Positions 1 through 11,136 of a stretch of DNA of 64,000 nt are shown piece by piece. Position 1 is the first letter of the stretch; each line of letters opens with the position of its first letter. The notes beneath the pieces were generated by a model. The model was not told the DNA's origin, did no database searches, and saw nothing but the letters and a program-made list of their open reading frames with translations. Source of the stretch: Rhabditoides inermis (lineage: Eukaryota; Nematoda; Chromadorea; Rhabditida; Rhabditidae). The DNA is taken from positions 281,001 through 345,000 of the forward strand of contig CAWZYM010000120.1 in NCBI GenBank assembly GCA_963966185.1, read 5' to 3'. The position numbers and the translations under genes were made by a program.

Positions 1-65
1 CGCAGTGATTCCCGCGACGGGTTCATGAGCTGGTACGATCGGTTTCGCAACTGGATGGCCATCAC

Positions 66-1042
66 ATGTGCACCTGCTTCACACTCAGCAAGGTATTGAT
101 TGATATTGATTGAATCGTTTTTTTTTTGATTTATCGATTTGCAGATGACATTGACTGTGCTGGTTGTGGGCAGCATCCTGTTGGCGGTTCTGTTTGTGTC
201 TCTCATTCCCACCATCTTCTTTGGGACCGAGCAGATCGCAGTTGAGAAGCTGCACGCCCCCGTTGGAGAGGAGACTCCCGATGTGGGTGCAGGGTACTGT
301 AGCTGATATAGGGATACTGTAGCAGTATACACTGTATTAGTGTTAAGATAGTGATTGATTATCGATTGGTCCAGGTTGCGTCGGAGGGAAGTGGCTGGCC
401 TCTGTCGGACGCATCCTTTGCCATTCCGGCCCTATCTGCTCTTCCTCCCAGAGTCAAGAACTGCTCCGGATTCAGATTCGCATGCATCAACCAGTCGGTG
501 AGTACACTATACTGTACTATAGCTGTTTCACATGCATTTGGGAGACTCCCGATGTGTGTACGGGGTACTGTAGTTGGAATAGGGATACTGTAGCAGTATT
601 GACAGCGTGGCGCAGTGCACGGATGAATAAGATGAAGCCGATTGTAAGGGTACGGGGGAGGAGAGTATTATCGATCCGTAGAGTTGATGTATGATACGGA
701 TGTGAATTGATGCTACCCTCTCCCGCTCCCCTCTAGAATGCCAGCCTGCCACGGAACGAGACACTGCGAGAATGGAGAGGATGAGGAGGAGTACTGTAGT
801 GAGTGGCAAAGGGACTAGTGTCGGAGGAAGATGGTTACCATAGATTCTTTCTAGTATTTCTAGCAAGTACGAAAGCCTGAGTACCATGTTGATATGTTGC
901 AGAGAAGGTTGCCGATTGTGTTTCGGACTGGATGGCGTGTAGACAGGAGGACAAGTGCCTTCCCTCCTTTGTGAGATGCGATCGAGAGGCAGACCGCAAG
1001 GCCGCCGAGGAGAAGTGCCAACAGTGCACTCGCGGAGCCAAG
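66..1042 (+). CDS. Partial type II membrane protein with LDL-receptor class A-like repeats
   Basis: The proposed start at 66 opens a short cytoplasmic tail. After an intron (93-144) a strongly hydrophobic segment follows (VVGSILLAVLFVSLIPTIFF), as in a signal anchor. Exon 376-495 reads on to NCSGFRFACINQS. Further exons near 737-800 and 903-1042 carry CENGEDEEEYC and CVSDWMAC...KCLPSFVRCD, the cysteine/acidic pattern of LDLa modules. No junction I tried joins the first LDLa half to CENGEDEEEYC in frame: a small putative exon around 613-646 reads QCTDE and then hits a stop one base out of phase. This may be an assembly indel, a missed exon or decay. LDLa modules usually bind calcium and extracellular ligands; the specific role is unknown. 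The gene probably continues beyond 1042, but I could not find a terminal exon. Confidence 0.4.
278..599 (+). repeat. Partial direct duplication of an exon end and its donor region
   Basis: The segment 278-325 (exon end reading ETPDV plus intron start with two TACTGTAG motifs) recurs at 541-599 inside the next intron with few changes. The second copy carries the same coding-like GAGACTCCCGATGTG followed by the same ATAGGGATACTGTAGCAGTA string. Confidence 0.7.
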
Positions 1043-1303
1043 GTACGGCAGTTGGCATATCGTACTGTAGTGCCAGTAAGAGTAGTTTGGATAGGTCACC
1101 GTGTTGTGAATTCTAGATGTGCAAGGCGACAGAGCCCATTGGCACCCATACGAGCGCATTAAATGAGATGTCATCGCAAACACAGACACAGAAACTACTT
1201 CAACCGTCCAGAACAGAAAGGAATCGAACTACCGGGCTACCTAGTCGCCTGAGAGCAATCAATTTACATACGGGTGGGGTCATCTACAGTAAAACGAAAG
1301 AAG

Positions 1304-1702
1304 TTATTTGTGAAAAAAAGACATTAGTCGTACTCTGAAGTCCGTCTTTTTAAATTGGCATACTGTATTTGAATCTAAAAGATTCCAGTATTTCATAACT
1401 CGATGTGTGATAAAACTCTGGCTAAGGGTGGTCTTGGAGATACTCTGTAATTTCAAGCCATTCGAACGCAATGATGCTGATCTTTTATTAGCAAGCATGA
1501 AGGAATTGGGAGCGTTTAAGAAACCATACAGAAAGCTATGAACAAGGCGCAAATCTGACAAAGTTCTGCGAGTCCACAGTGTATCTAGCTTCAATTGTTT
1601 CAGTCGACATTGATTTGACAGTTTCGGAGCAAGCATTCTAGTGAAGAATCTTTGCACAGCTTCCAAATCGTTAGTTTGAGTTACGTTAAGAGCAAGGAGC
1701 AC
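1304..1702 (-). mobile_element. 3' tail of a LINE (CR1/Jockey-like) reverse transcriptase ORF
   Basis: A 132-residue open frame resembles the region downstream of the RT domain in CR1/Jockey-type ORF2 proteins: VQRFFTRML, then spaced R..DL...F..K.....N, with a short basic end. It shares layout with the C-terminal part of the second LINE in this window (62914-63999), e.g. VQ-FF/LF-TR and a DL-FVY/FLY segment. The RT catalytic region is absent, as expected for a 5'-truncated insertion. Family assignment rests on this layout only. Confidence 0.45.
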
Positions 1703-2329
1703 CTCACTACCGTACTCGTGAACTGGTCATATTTTATATTTATAGAAGTTTAAAAACAACGATCGTGTAACAACTGTTATCGTGTAACAACTTTCTGCAG
1801 AATGAGTTGCTATGCATGTAATTGAAAAAGTACATAACAGAAGCTATTACCTAAAGTTCTAAAGGTGTTACCATTTCCGTTCACGAGTATATTTGATAAT
1901 ACATTCCGAGCTTTAGCTATGTTATATGACATATAGTAAGCTATATTACAGACAGTAGTTCACTATGCAACACTGCGACTGCGTACACTCACTACTGAAT
2001 AAAGAGAAGAATATAAACTCGAAATTGCATTGCAATATTTTACATAACTCATTCTCCTACTATTACCTAAAGTTCGGAGCAAGCATTCTATGATCAACAC
2101 CGTCATAATTTGATTTTTGGATTTGCTGGCGGAGGTTTTAAAGACTACTTGGAAATAGCTTACGGTCAGCTGCCAGTCAATGTAAAGTTTCGGCATTGAG
2201 ACTGGTCACGCAATCATTTGCATTGTATTGTACAGATATTCTCTACATACATTCAAAACCATCTATTGAATTCTGTGTTAACAAAACTAGTCTTTCAATC
2301 AATCTATGGCAATGTCTTCTTTAAAGGTA

Positions 2330-3140
2330 GTCTAAAATATTGCTTCTCTTCACCAGCACACCCGTGAATACACGATGTACGTCTGGCGCGAATATTTCTC
2401 AACAGACACTTTCTACAGCTCTACCAATCACTTTCATGATTACTTTTTTTTAATTCATAATCAGCACATTGAATGCCAACTTTTTGTTTTCAATAAATAA
2501 CTATTGACTTTGTAACCTCTTCCTGTCGTACACTCTCTATGCTACTTTTTCTGCCACGCGGTCTGTTTTGACGTTAAGATGACGTCAGATTCAGAAAGAA
2601 TCGACGTGAAAACATGTATAAAGCAATCAAACACACATTTTGATTTTCATTAATGTATCAATATCCAATAGGTTAGTCTAAAAGAATGCTTCTCTTCACC
2701 ACATCCGGCATTCTCGGTGCGCGGTGTTTCTTTCTTCTGAAATCACGGCTCTCCTAATCACATTCAGAATTTTTGAACTGTATAATTTTGTTCAGAAATT
2801 TTTAATTTACCCGAAGTATATTTTTAAATGTTTTTGGAAGCTATGTGAAAAGCACATACATACAATTTCTATGAATGTCGCAACATAGTCTCTCGCGATT
2901 GTTGCTCAAAAGACACTTTCTACAGCTCTCCAAATCACCTTCATGATTTATCGTTTTGATATTCATAATAAGCACTATTTGTTTGCAATAAATACACTTT
3001 GATCTCGTGACCTCTTCCTGTCGTAAACTGTCTATGCTACGTTTACTGCCTCGCCCCGCCTGCGCGGCCTGTTTTGACGTCCAAACGACGTCAGATTCAG
3101 ATAGAATTGACGTGAAGACATGTATTGACTAAATGAAGTA
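2330..3140. repeat. Diverged tandem duplication, about 350-450 bp per unit
   Basis: Two neighbouring segments (about 2330-2640 and 2675-3140) share ordered blocks: GCTTCTCTTCACCA, GACACTTTCTACAGCTCT, CCTCTTCCTGTCGTA, CTATGCTAC, and GACGTCAGATTCAG followed by ACGTGAA-ACATGTAT. The second unit has insertions. No coding potential is evident. Between this and 4.5 kb I see only AT-rich sequence. Confidence 0.6.
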
Positions 3141-4518
3141 CGCTGATTACGATCCGATCATAAAATCAATACCATATCACTCAAAATTTCGTTCTATGAC
3201 GACGTCAGTTACGTCATTCTGAGCATCGTTGATTCACTATGAATAGTTACCTATGAGAAGATAAAAAGAACAAAGTGATTAGATCGAAAACGTGCAAAAA
3301 TACTGCAAAAAGACCACCCCCTTCCCAAAGTGATCTCGTTTTTCTCTGTTCTCCACCCTCTCACATGCAATCGCGCGCTATTTCGTCGTTCTCTAACCAT
3401 GTTGTTATCAGGTGATAGAAGGTGATTGAGAGGAATGTGAGAGTGGTTTCCGGCCCGCATAGTGAATGAGGCAAGGTATGAGAAAGGAGAGCACAGGGGG
3501 ACTGGTCATCTCGGAGAAAAGGTCGAATTGTCGTTTGGTCTTAGCATAGCATATATTGGGAACGGGGTTTTTAATGAATCTTTTATGGATTAGCGAGTTT
3601 ATTGACTGTTTGAGACTTGAAATTCGTTGACTTTATTTATTGGAAATGTTGTTATTCAGTTGTTGAACTTTATTTCCTGATATATCATATAACCTCGATA
3701 GTTTGTCTGGATGTTGTTCGATTTTTTTGGGTTATTTCATTTATTATATAATTTATTGGCATATGAGTAGTGTGTCTAAATTTAGTTCCTCTTTGCATTA
3801 TTTCTCTGAGTTTTCGATTTTCGATAAATGATAGATTTCTATCATTGTGACAATGACAGTCAGAACTCATGACACGATTGATTTCATTTTTAGTCAGATT
3901 TTTAAGAACGTATTGTAGTTGAATATCGATTTGCTGACGGGATCGCAATATGAGTAGATGACTCTTGTTTCGAGTGCTTTGGAGGGTTTATCATAATGAT
4001 TCGATTCTCGATATAACTTTCTAACTCTAACTCATACACCACATTTTATTAGCTTTTTTTTTGTTTTACTTCATTTCGAACACTATGGTATCCTCGTTAT
4101 TGTTTCCCGATCTCTCATAAGCTTCTGTCTTTTGCCCTATTCTCATCCAATCATTCTTGTCACCGCCCAATAATCGAATAATTCATAATATGATGATCAT
4201 TCGCACATTCGCTTTCATGAATAATGATGGTGGGTCATAAAGATGGTGGAGTTTTTAGGGTCGGAGCACTTGAAAGAACGGGCTGTTGGTTAGGGTTTGT
4301 GATAGGTTGGGAGAAGGAGGGAGAGGGAGAAGAGTGACCAGACCACCAGGAAGGCTTAGCTGCTTAGTTGGATAGAAGAGGGAGTGACTGGGGTGGACGC
4401 GTTGTGCAAGCGCACGATGACATGGGGGTGGAGGGGAGAGCTCGGTGGATAGGGAGTGGAGTGTCGTCTGCTCTGCAGTCGTTGCCGTTTTGCAGTGCCG
4501 GCGTCTCGCGGTGAGTAG

Positions 4519-5056
4519 CAGCGCATCACGCACCAGCTGGAGCTGGAGAAGCACAAGTGCACCCGCACGGAGCAGACCAAGCCCTTCCACCAGCTGGACA
4601 AGGCACAGCGCGAGACAATGGAGAAGAAGAGGGCGCAGGGTGAGTGCCGGCAGGCACACTGTGTGTGATAACTGATAGGCGTAGCATGTTCAGTTGGCAT
4701 GGCGCTTTTGCAGACTACTGCCAGCGCGTGTACGGGCGCGCGCACGTGACCACGCTGGAGAAGCGGGAGACGACCATCTACCAGCTTCTACGTCGACACG
4801 GTCAAGGCGTTCCGCGATCGCCGCTACGACTACAAGGAGATGCTCAACAAGGCCAAGAACGCACTCGACCACCTGCCCAACGACGACGTAGGCGCTCTCA
4901 AGGCGAGTGGGCGGGGCTTGAAGAGGCGGAGCGTTTCTCCGGCGAACTGTGTGTGTTTCAGTCTGCGAAGGGTTGCGTGGTGCTGTACGAATCGCTGGCA
5001 CACAAGTGCATCCTCAACTCGTTCTACGGATATGTGATGAGGAAGAGATCGAGATG
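4519..5056 (+). pseudogene. pole-1: DNA polymerase epsilon catalytic subunit fragment, damaged
   Basis: Three exon-like blocks (4519-4639, 4714-4902, 4962-5056) encode parts of the POLE polymerase domain. The recognisable strings are [39 protein letters not shown] and [15 protein letters not shown]. The last is polymerase motif B, which contacts the incoming nucleotide. Two defects are visible. At about 4780-4786 the stretch normally reading CQREN before SFYVDTV is missing and the frame shifts. The residues usually found between YESL and AHK are also lost. The intron after 4902 starts with gc rather than gt. The remaining 2000 or so residues of a POLE protein are not nearby. I treat it as a relic or assembly-damaged gene: the family identity is firm, its functionality is doubtful. 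Confidence 0.75.
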
Positions 5057-5076
5057 GTGAGAGGGGAAGAGGAGAG

Positions 5077-5095
5077 AGAGAGAGGGGGAGGGAGG

Positions 5096-5142
<47 letters not shown>
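5077..5142. repeat. (GA)n microsatellite
   Basis: Nearly pure GA dinucleotide run directly after the POLE-like exon, embedded in about 120 bp of purine-rich sequence. Confidence 0.9.
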
Positions 5143-5148
<6 letters not shown>

Positions 5149-5639
5149 GGGAAGGGGAGAGAGGAAGAGGAGGGAGGTGGGGGAAGAAGAGAGAGAAACA
5201 AGAGAGGCAGACCGTTATGGCTCTGTATTTCGAACTGCAAGCGAGGCAGATCGAAACTTATCGCTCTGGCGCAGGCTATACTATCACTTGCATTATCTGA
5301 ACATTACAACCAGCGCGGCAGCGCTGCTTGGTTTGTGTTAACCCTAGTCGCGCGCTAGAATCGGCAAAAGGCGACTGAACGAAAGGTCCCTTAGAATCTT
5401 TACGAGAACAATGTGATGCTGATAGATGTTATCAGGATGTTAGAAAATGGTTAAGTTTCGATTTTGGTAACGCTAGCTGTTGTAGGAAGCGAGATACGCG
5501 CGCGCGCCCCCTGAGGGGCAGGCAATCAATCCCCCGTGTACGGAACGTTTTCTAGGGGGGGGGGGGGGTGGCGCGCACCGGCTGCCCCCAGCAGACAGGA
5601 GGTGCACAATCCGCACATCCGCACTGCCTGTGGATTGCA

Positions 5640-5760
5640 CTGATATCGTTTAGATCGCGTGCTCTGCCGTGGCACAGTAGTGTTGTGGTTAGCGATTGTG
5701 CCCGTTGAGACACATGGCTCGAGTTCGGTTCAGGCTGGTGGCAAACCTTTTGTAATATAT
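5640..5760 (+). other. Possible tRNA-derived SINE-like segment
   Basis: A box-like TGTGGTTAGCGATTG is followed about 35 bp later by a B box-like GAGTTCGGTTCAGGC, then AT-rich sequence. It does not fold as a full tRNA by eye. It lies inside the inserted material 5309-6249. Weak evidence. Confidence 0.25.
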
Positions 5761-5947
5761 GATTTTACATAGAAATGACATTGGAATTGTGAATTTTCCC
5801 ATCAGCATTACCTAAACTCTTTTTTTGCAAATTTTATACAATTTTGGACTCAACAAGGTGGGTGAACTGTTGGATTTCTTTTAAAAAATGTTTTGTGGTT
5901 CATGTTAATGTAGATGGATTTATATGAAATCCAATAAAAGTACATTC

Positions 5948-6249
5948 ATTATCTTTTAAAAGGACTTCCGTAAGAGAAGAGTTTGTGTTACTCAACGTAA
6001 TGCAACAAAAGCTCATGCATTTTATCAATCGAAATAGTACACAAACCTGCTCCAATAGTTCAACAAGTTATATATAATCGATCGGATACCGAAATCAATT
6101 TCCCGACATACAACATTTGCTCGCATTAGTTTTAATTGCAGAAAGAGCAGGTTTGTTTACTATTTCGATTGATAAAATGCATGAGCTTTTGTTGCATTAC
6201 GTTGAGTAACACAAACTCTTCTCTTACGGAAGTCCTTTTAAAAGATAAT
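5948..6249. mobile_element. Foldback/MITE-like element, 105-bp inverted arms
   Basis: Arms 5948-6052 and 6145-6249 are near-perfect reverse complements separated by a 92-bp AT-rich spacer. The outer ends read ATTATCTTTTAAAAGGACTT and its complement; the inner ends read CCTGCTC / GAGCAGG. There is no coding capacity. The outer ends are shared with the foldback at 19829-20156, so the two form a family. Confidence 0.85.
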
Positions 6250-7920
6250 CACTTATGCGGTTTACCCGTTCACTACTACCACAGTCACTTCTGCGTTTTA
6301 CTTGACCTCTGATAGGGTAGACCGGCGCCGCTCGCAGTTTCCCGCGCGTTCCCGCGCGTTGTACATCTCTTTGTCGCTCTCCCACTCCCCAGCTGACGGA
6401 GCACTCGGCTGCCTCCCGCTCTCACTCTTTTTTCAACTTCGCCTTCTTTTCCGTTTTGTTTATCGGCTTGTTTACATAGTTGTCACATTTCCATCGCTCG
6501 TAGGCAATCGCTTTCAAAAGTGCAACATGCTGGCGCGCCGCATATCCCGCATTGCTTGCTATCGTATCGATCCAATATCGATTTGACCGGTTCTGTTACG
6601 TTTGACTCTCGTAAATTACTGGATGCGTCGTTTACTCGATATTATTGTTTTGTGCTCGATCATTATTGATTAAGCATCTGTTTGCAAAAAAAAAAACGCG
6701 ACGGTCTGAACGAAACGCCCACTGCTATTGATTGATTATTGATTGATGTCCGCTTCAGTCTGCGCGCCTGTAGTTTGGATCCTGCTTGCCAGTCTCAACT
6801 ATCGCGGTTGTGACTAAGGCCCATGAGAACACTGAGAAGAGAGTGAGTACAGTATACTGCTACTGTAGATGACTGGTAACTAGTTACTGTATTTCAGATC
6901 GTATTGCAAGTCGCTGCACGAGAGTCCGCGTCTCTCTGCTGCCTGTCAGCAAGCGTCGCTTTCTGCACGAGGAGCAGCCAAAGTGGTGAGTGAGTGGTGA
7001 GACTGGGATACTGTAACGGGTCTGTTTCTGACTGCAGGGCAATAGTGGAGGAGCCAGCTATGGGGGATTAGAGATAGAGATGGTAGGGAGAAAGGGAGAG
7101 AGAGGGAGAAAGAGAGGCACGCGGGACTCTGTGGTTGCGAGTTTGCATGTGCATGCGATGTCGTGGTTGCATTTCATGTTGTTGGTTTTTGAGGAATGGC
7201 AGCGCCGTCGTCGCTGAGTGGTTCTTTGGTGGTGTCCCCCCGGCAGCGCCACCCCTCCCGCACCAGCACCGAGAATGGGTTTGTTGAAAGGGAGAGAGAG
7301 ATAGAGAGAGAGTGGAGAGAGAGAGAGATGTTTCAGCTTTCCAGGATCGGCTGTTCAGCAGCAGCAGTGTATGGACCAACTACCAGGACTTAATCAATCT
7401 CAATTCTGCTGCTGGTGGGTTGGCGGGGATGATTATATGGCAGCGGGTGGTTATGGTAACGTAATGTTAGCTTTTTTCCCCATGTGTCTTATGTGCGCTG
7501 TGTGCACCGAGTCACTATAGGTATAGGGCAGTAGCATAAGTAGCGGACAAAATGCTAAAATGTCAAAGTTTCGCGTTTGGAATGTCGAAGTTTCGCCAAA
7601 AATGTAGAAGTTTGGCCGCGAAAGTCATGCCTGAGTTTCCGAAACTCTTACATCTTTGGCGAAAGTCGGACATGAAACTTTTTCTGAAACTATTAGATCC
7701 CAAACGGTGGGTGGGTCTCGGCACGATACAATTGAACGATACAATTGAACAACAAAGTAGAAGAGGGAGAAGAGTGACCGCCAGGAAGGCATGGCTGGAT
7801 AGAACAGGGAATGACTAGGGTGGAAGGGCGGAAGGCACGCCACACGCCAGCACTCACTCACCACTACTTACTGTCAATTCAGCCATTTCGAATTTGCATA
7901 TGACGGACTCGAATGTTTGC

Positions 7921-7997
7921 AGATTCTGTCCGCGGAGAAGACTCGCGAGACGGGTATCTTCAACATTTGGCTGCTTGTGGACGGGCAGATAAACACG
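7921..7997 (+). pseudogene. Isolated exon resembling the C-terminal half of POLE
   Basis: After an ttgcag acceptor the frame reads ILSAEKTRETGIFNIWLLVD, then GQINT and a gt donor. The pattern AE-T...G-F--W-LV is what I remember at the start of the POLE C-terminal (inactive polymerase) half. It lies about 3 kb downstream of the POLE fragment on the same strand. The exons that should lie between are missing, consistent with a broken gene. From 6326 to 7920 I see no other firmly codable exon; a short splice-flanked block at 6899-6993 is unassigned. Confidence 0.35.
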
Positions 7998-8049
7998 TGG
8001 GTATTTAATTATCATCTAACAATATTGTAGTTTTTTGTAGTTGTTTAAT

Positions 8050-8300
8050 CCTTTGGACTAGCTCATGGGCTTAAAACCCCATGGGCCATCTATCGGACCA
8101 CAACTTGAATTTGTCCTTTGGACTAGCTCATGGGCTTAAAACCCCATGGGCCATCTATCGGACCACAACTTGAGTTTGTCCTTTGGACTAGCTCATGGGC
8201 CTAAAAACCCATGGGCCATCTATTGGACCACAACTTAAATTTGTCCTTTGGACTAGCTCATGGGCGTAAAAACCCATGGGCCATCTATTGGACCACAAAC
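8050..8300. repeat. 65-bp minisatellite, four copies
   Basis: Four head-to-tail copies start at about 8050, 8115, 8180 and 8245 (CCTTTGGACTAGCTCATGGG...). Each unit contains an internal palindrome, CATGGGC...GCCCATG type, around a short A-rich centre. Confidence 0.9.
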
Positions 8301-8382
8301 TATATTCAATAAGAGTAACGTATTTTTATGTAATGAATTAGATAATGAATTGAAATATTCATGTCGGGCGAGTGCGGCGCAG

Positions 8383-8924
8383 AGATGGAGAAACTGCGTC
8401 GGATACGTCATGGTCTACGTGCAGCGATGCGGCGGCAAGGTGGGCGGAGTCTAGAGGGGCGTAGCTGAGAGGAAGGAGTAAGAGAGGGGGAAGGATAGAG
8501 AGATCTGTGACTGTTTCATGAATTTCCGGTCTCTCTCACGTTAAAAACAAGAGAGGCAGACCGTTATGGCTCCGTATTTCGAACTGCAAGCGAGGCAGAT
8601 CGAAACTTATCGCTCTGGCGCAGGCTATACTATCACTTGCATTATCTGAACATCACTTATGCGGTTTACCCGTGCACTACTACCACAACCATTTATGAGT
8701 TTTTTTCTTGACCCCTGATAGGATAGGGTAGATCGGGCCCCGACCCCGAGCAAGTCAGCCAGGTGAGCCAGGTGCCAAAGGTTGACAGGCTGACACGTGA
8801 GATAAAGGAATGCAAATGGTGGATAAGAGAAAGTATTGTTGGAATGTCAGAACTGAGGTGTAGTGAGGTAGGTGAAACATAACTCGGAATAACTCAAAAA
8901 TCATCGGAAATGAACGAAGAGAGA

Positions 8925-8971
<47 letters not shown>

Positions 8972-9137
8972 AGAGAGAGAAAGGGGGGGGGGGGGGAGAA
9001 AGAATAGTCTGACCACCTTGTTCCAGGTGCAGCTGAAGACGGAGCTGGGTCTGGGAGAGGGAAGGGAGCCACACGGCTTCTATGTGAGGCGACCGGCCGG
9101 TCTATTCCCTGCGTCGCTGCCGCCGCACACTGAGAAG
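8383..9137 (+). CDS. Two orphan exons of an unrecognised protein
   Basis: Exon 8383-8439 (acceptor gcgcag, donor AAG/gtgggc) reads RWRNCVGYVMVYVQRCGGK. Exon 9027-9137 (acceptor ttccag, donor AAG/gtgaga) reads VQLKTELGLGEGREPHGFYV followed by RRPAGLFPASLPPHTEK. The phases match (0/0). They are separated by a copy of the dispersed repeat and a GA run. I do not recognise the family, and no start or stop exon could be assigned. They may be further fragments of a broken neighbour. Confidence 0.3.
8546..8735. repeat. Dispersed repeat, uninterrupted copy
   Basis: Counterpart of 5198-5308 plus 6250-6325, here contiguous. It lies in the intron-like space between the two orphan exons. Confidence 0.75.
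8925..8998. repeat. (GA)n microsatellite with poly-G end
   Basis: GA run followed by about 15 G residues, shortly before the acceptor of exon 9027-9137. Confidence 0.85.
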
Positions 9138-9824
9138 GTGAGAGGGGTGGAGACACGGATATTGCAAATAATGACTACACGGGAGGTTATTTTTTGTGAC
9201 CAATGCGATGTGTTGTTAGTTGGCACGTTGGAAGAGTGATGAGTGAAGTATTTCAAGTTCGAAAGCAGCTCCTCGAAATATTTGTTTGACCTCCTTGGCT
9301 ATTTAGAATTTCCGCGCACCTGCGCATCACAACCGTAATTCAAACATGATTTCTATGAATCAGCTGTTTGGTTGTTTTTGTTGTTTGTTGATCTTGGATG
9401 TTTTTTTTTATTAATTCGCTGTCTTATTGCCATCTTCTCAAGTTTGAAGAGCTTTAGTACTTTCTCAAAGCGGATAGTATGTAGTTTCTAAACGGCCGAA
9501 AATAAATTTGTCGTGAACACGCAATTTTCGTATTCGTCTATGTTTCATTCTTTCATTCCATGATTGTGTACATGATGTTGTTTATTGCAGTTAGATCACG
9601 TTAGAGCTGTCGTGTGCTCTGGCCACAATTAATGAGCATGATGATGTCAGCGCGCGCAGACGAGTACCCGCCCGCCCCACCTTCCTTCATCCTTCGACAG
9701 TGGAGATGGCTAACCTCCGCTGTCTGATACATGATCAGGTAAGCATAACAACAGTTTTCTCGTGATAAGCGGTTATTGTAACTAGTTAAGGTTTTTTTTG
9801 AAATCATATTCGCGTGGCTTGCAG

Positions 9825-10108
9825 ATGCCGTCCGTGCCGAGCGCCCTCATCTACCCAACCCGTCGATGTGCATGATGGCCCGCCCTCTCCTACATACAAC
9901 CCAAAGTAAGGTGTGATATAATCACTTTAGATAATCTCAATTATGTTCTATTTCTGTTAATCTGAAAGAATCAAGCAGGGGAAAGTTGTTACACAATATC
10001 TCAAAGTTGAAACATATTTTGTGCAGGTACTGGGGGATGATGCCTGCGCGTCAACAAATCTACGTCGACCAGCCGCACACACTCTGGACACCAGTTCCAA
10101 ACCGATAG
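9825..10108 (+). CDS. 3' exons of an unrecognised proline-rich protein
   Basis: Exon 9825-9905 (acceptor ttgcag) and exon 10027-10108 join in phase 2. The frame ends GPPSPTYNPKYWGMMPARQQ and then IYVDQPHTLWTPVPNR before a TAG stop. The preceding exon is unclear: a candidate around 9700-9738 (donor cag/gtaagc) has a stop in the required frame. The PPSPTY and PNR-stop features are low-complexity and I do not recognise the family. Confidence 0.3.
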
Positions 10109-10560
10109 TCTGTCATGTATAAAAACTAATACGTTTAATACTAACCTCTTTTCCCTTTTTTATGTGAAATGATTTGCATAAACGTGTACTGTAGTGATTG
10201 GTGTTCCGTGATTGTGTAGAATTTGTTGATGAAAGTGAGGCTTGGTTTGTATAATGAATTTCTTTTTACTCCGAAAAATGGAGGAAGCGTCGAGGCTGGC
10301 AGGAATAGGTAGGTCGCAATGCTCTTTTTCTCAGCCGCTCTCTCGCGCTCTGCCCTATTTCACCGCCCTGTGCTCTCTCAGCGAAAGAGCGTATCTCGTT
10401 AGCAATACCCCTATATTAACCTCGATACTTAAAGGTTCCTGTTTGTTGATCATGTGCAGGGATAAGGGTTCAGGTGTTGCATAGTGTTCGAGTTCCTTTT
10501 TCATTTGTCCCTGTTTGTCTCTTCTCACTATCTATAACATCTCCATATCTTCCATTGCAG

Positions 10561-10830
10561 GGCAACCCTGTGGACTCTGCCGCCGCCCTTACCATCTACG
10601 TCATCGAGGCGTTGAAGATTGTGGGTTTAATTCCGAACAACCGCTCTCTAGCAATTATCAATTGTCAGAAGATTGATTTGTCGATTTGCAGATAGCATCG
10701 ATAGCGCTGATTGTGGGACGATGAGAAGTGCCTCGGCTCGTGCCCGCCCCCGCAGACTCCGCCCCCTGGAACGACACGGTGCGCGGCGACGACGGAAACA
10801 AGTACCCGCTTGTTGAGGCCTGCTCCGGTG
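10561..10830 (+). pseudogene. Membrane-segment exons with an in-frame TGA
   Basis: Exon 10561-10620 reads GNPVDSAAALTIYVIEALKI. The next block, from 10692, continues in phase as IASIALIVGR, meets TGA, then resumes in the same frame as EVPRLVPAPADSAPWNDTVR and GDDGNKYPLVEACS up to a gt donor at about 10829. The hydrophobic run looks like a transmembrane helix followed by a luminal, acidic stretch. The TGA could mean decay, a base error or a missed short intron. The family is unknown. Confidence 0.25.
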
Positions 10831-11136
10831 AGACTATTGAGACTAGGCTTTTCTAGACGAAACTTTGTAGGCGTCAGTTTCGGGTAGCCCGGTTATTGAC
10901 ACCTAGTCGCCGATCAATACCTGTCTTCCTAGATGCCATAAATACTTCATAACTCCATAACTGTGTTGTTTCATAGATTGATTGTGTTTGCAGACAATGA
11001 TGCGCAGTGACTCTTAACTTCTAATTTTTGGAATCCCGATAGGTCGATAGGCCACGCTTTCGCGGTCTGTATTCGTAAACTATGCGACAGTTCAAGTTTT
11101 TTTTTTAAATATCGCATTGATTAAATACATTATATC

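Larger units (their letters stand above)
5198..6325. repeat. Dispersed repeat, copy interrupted by an insertion of about 940 bp
   Basis: Bases 5198-5308 match 8546-8656 almost exactly (start ACAAGAGAGGCAGACCGTTA). Bases 6250-6325 match the directly following part of the same second copy (CACTTATGCGGTTTACCCGT). The copy near 8.5 kb is therefore the uninterrupted form, and 5309-6249 is inserted material that itself ends in the foldback element 5948-6249. Confidence 0.75.

Noticed and set aside
8050..8300. Regular 65-bp repeats considered as a CRISPR array
   Set aside because: Whole units are tandem with no unique spacers, and the DNA is eukaryotic; it is a minisatellite.
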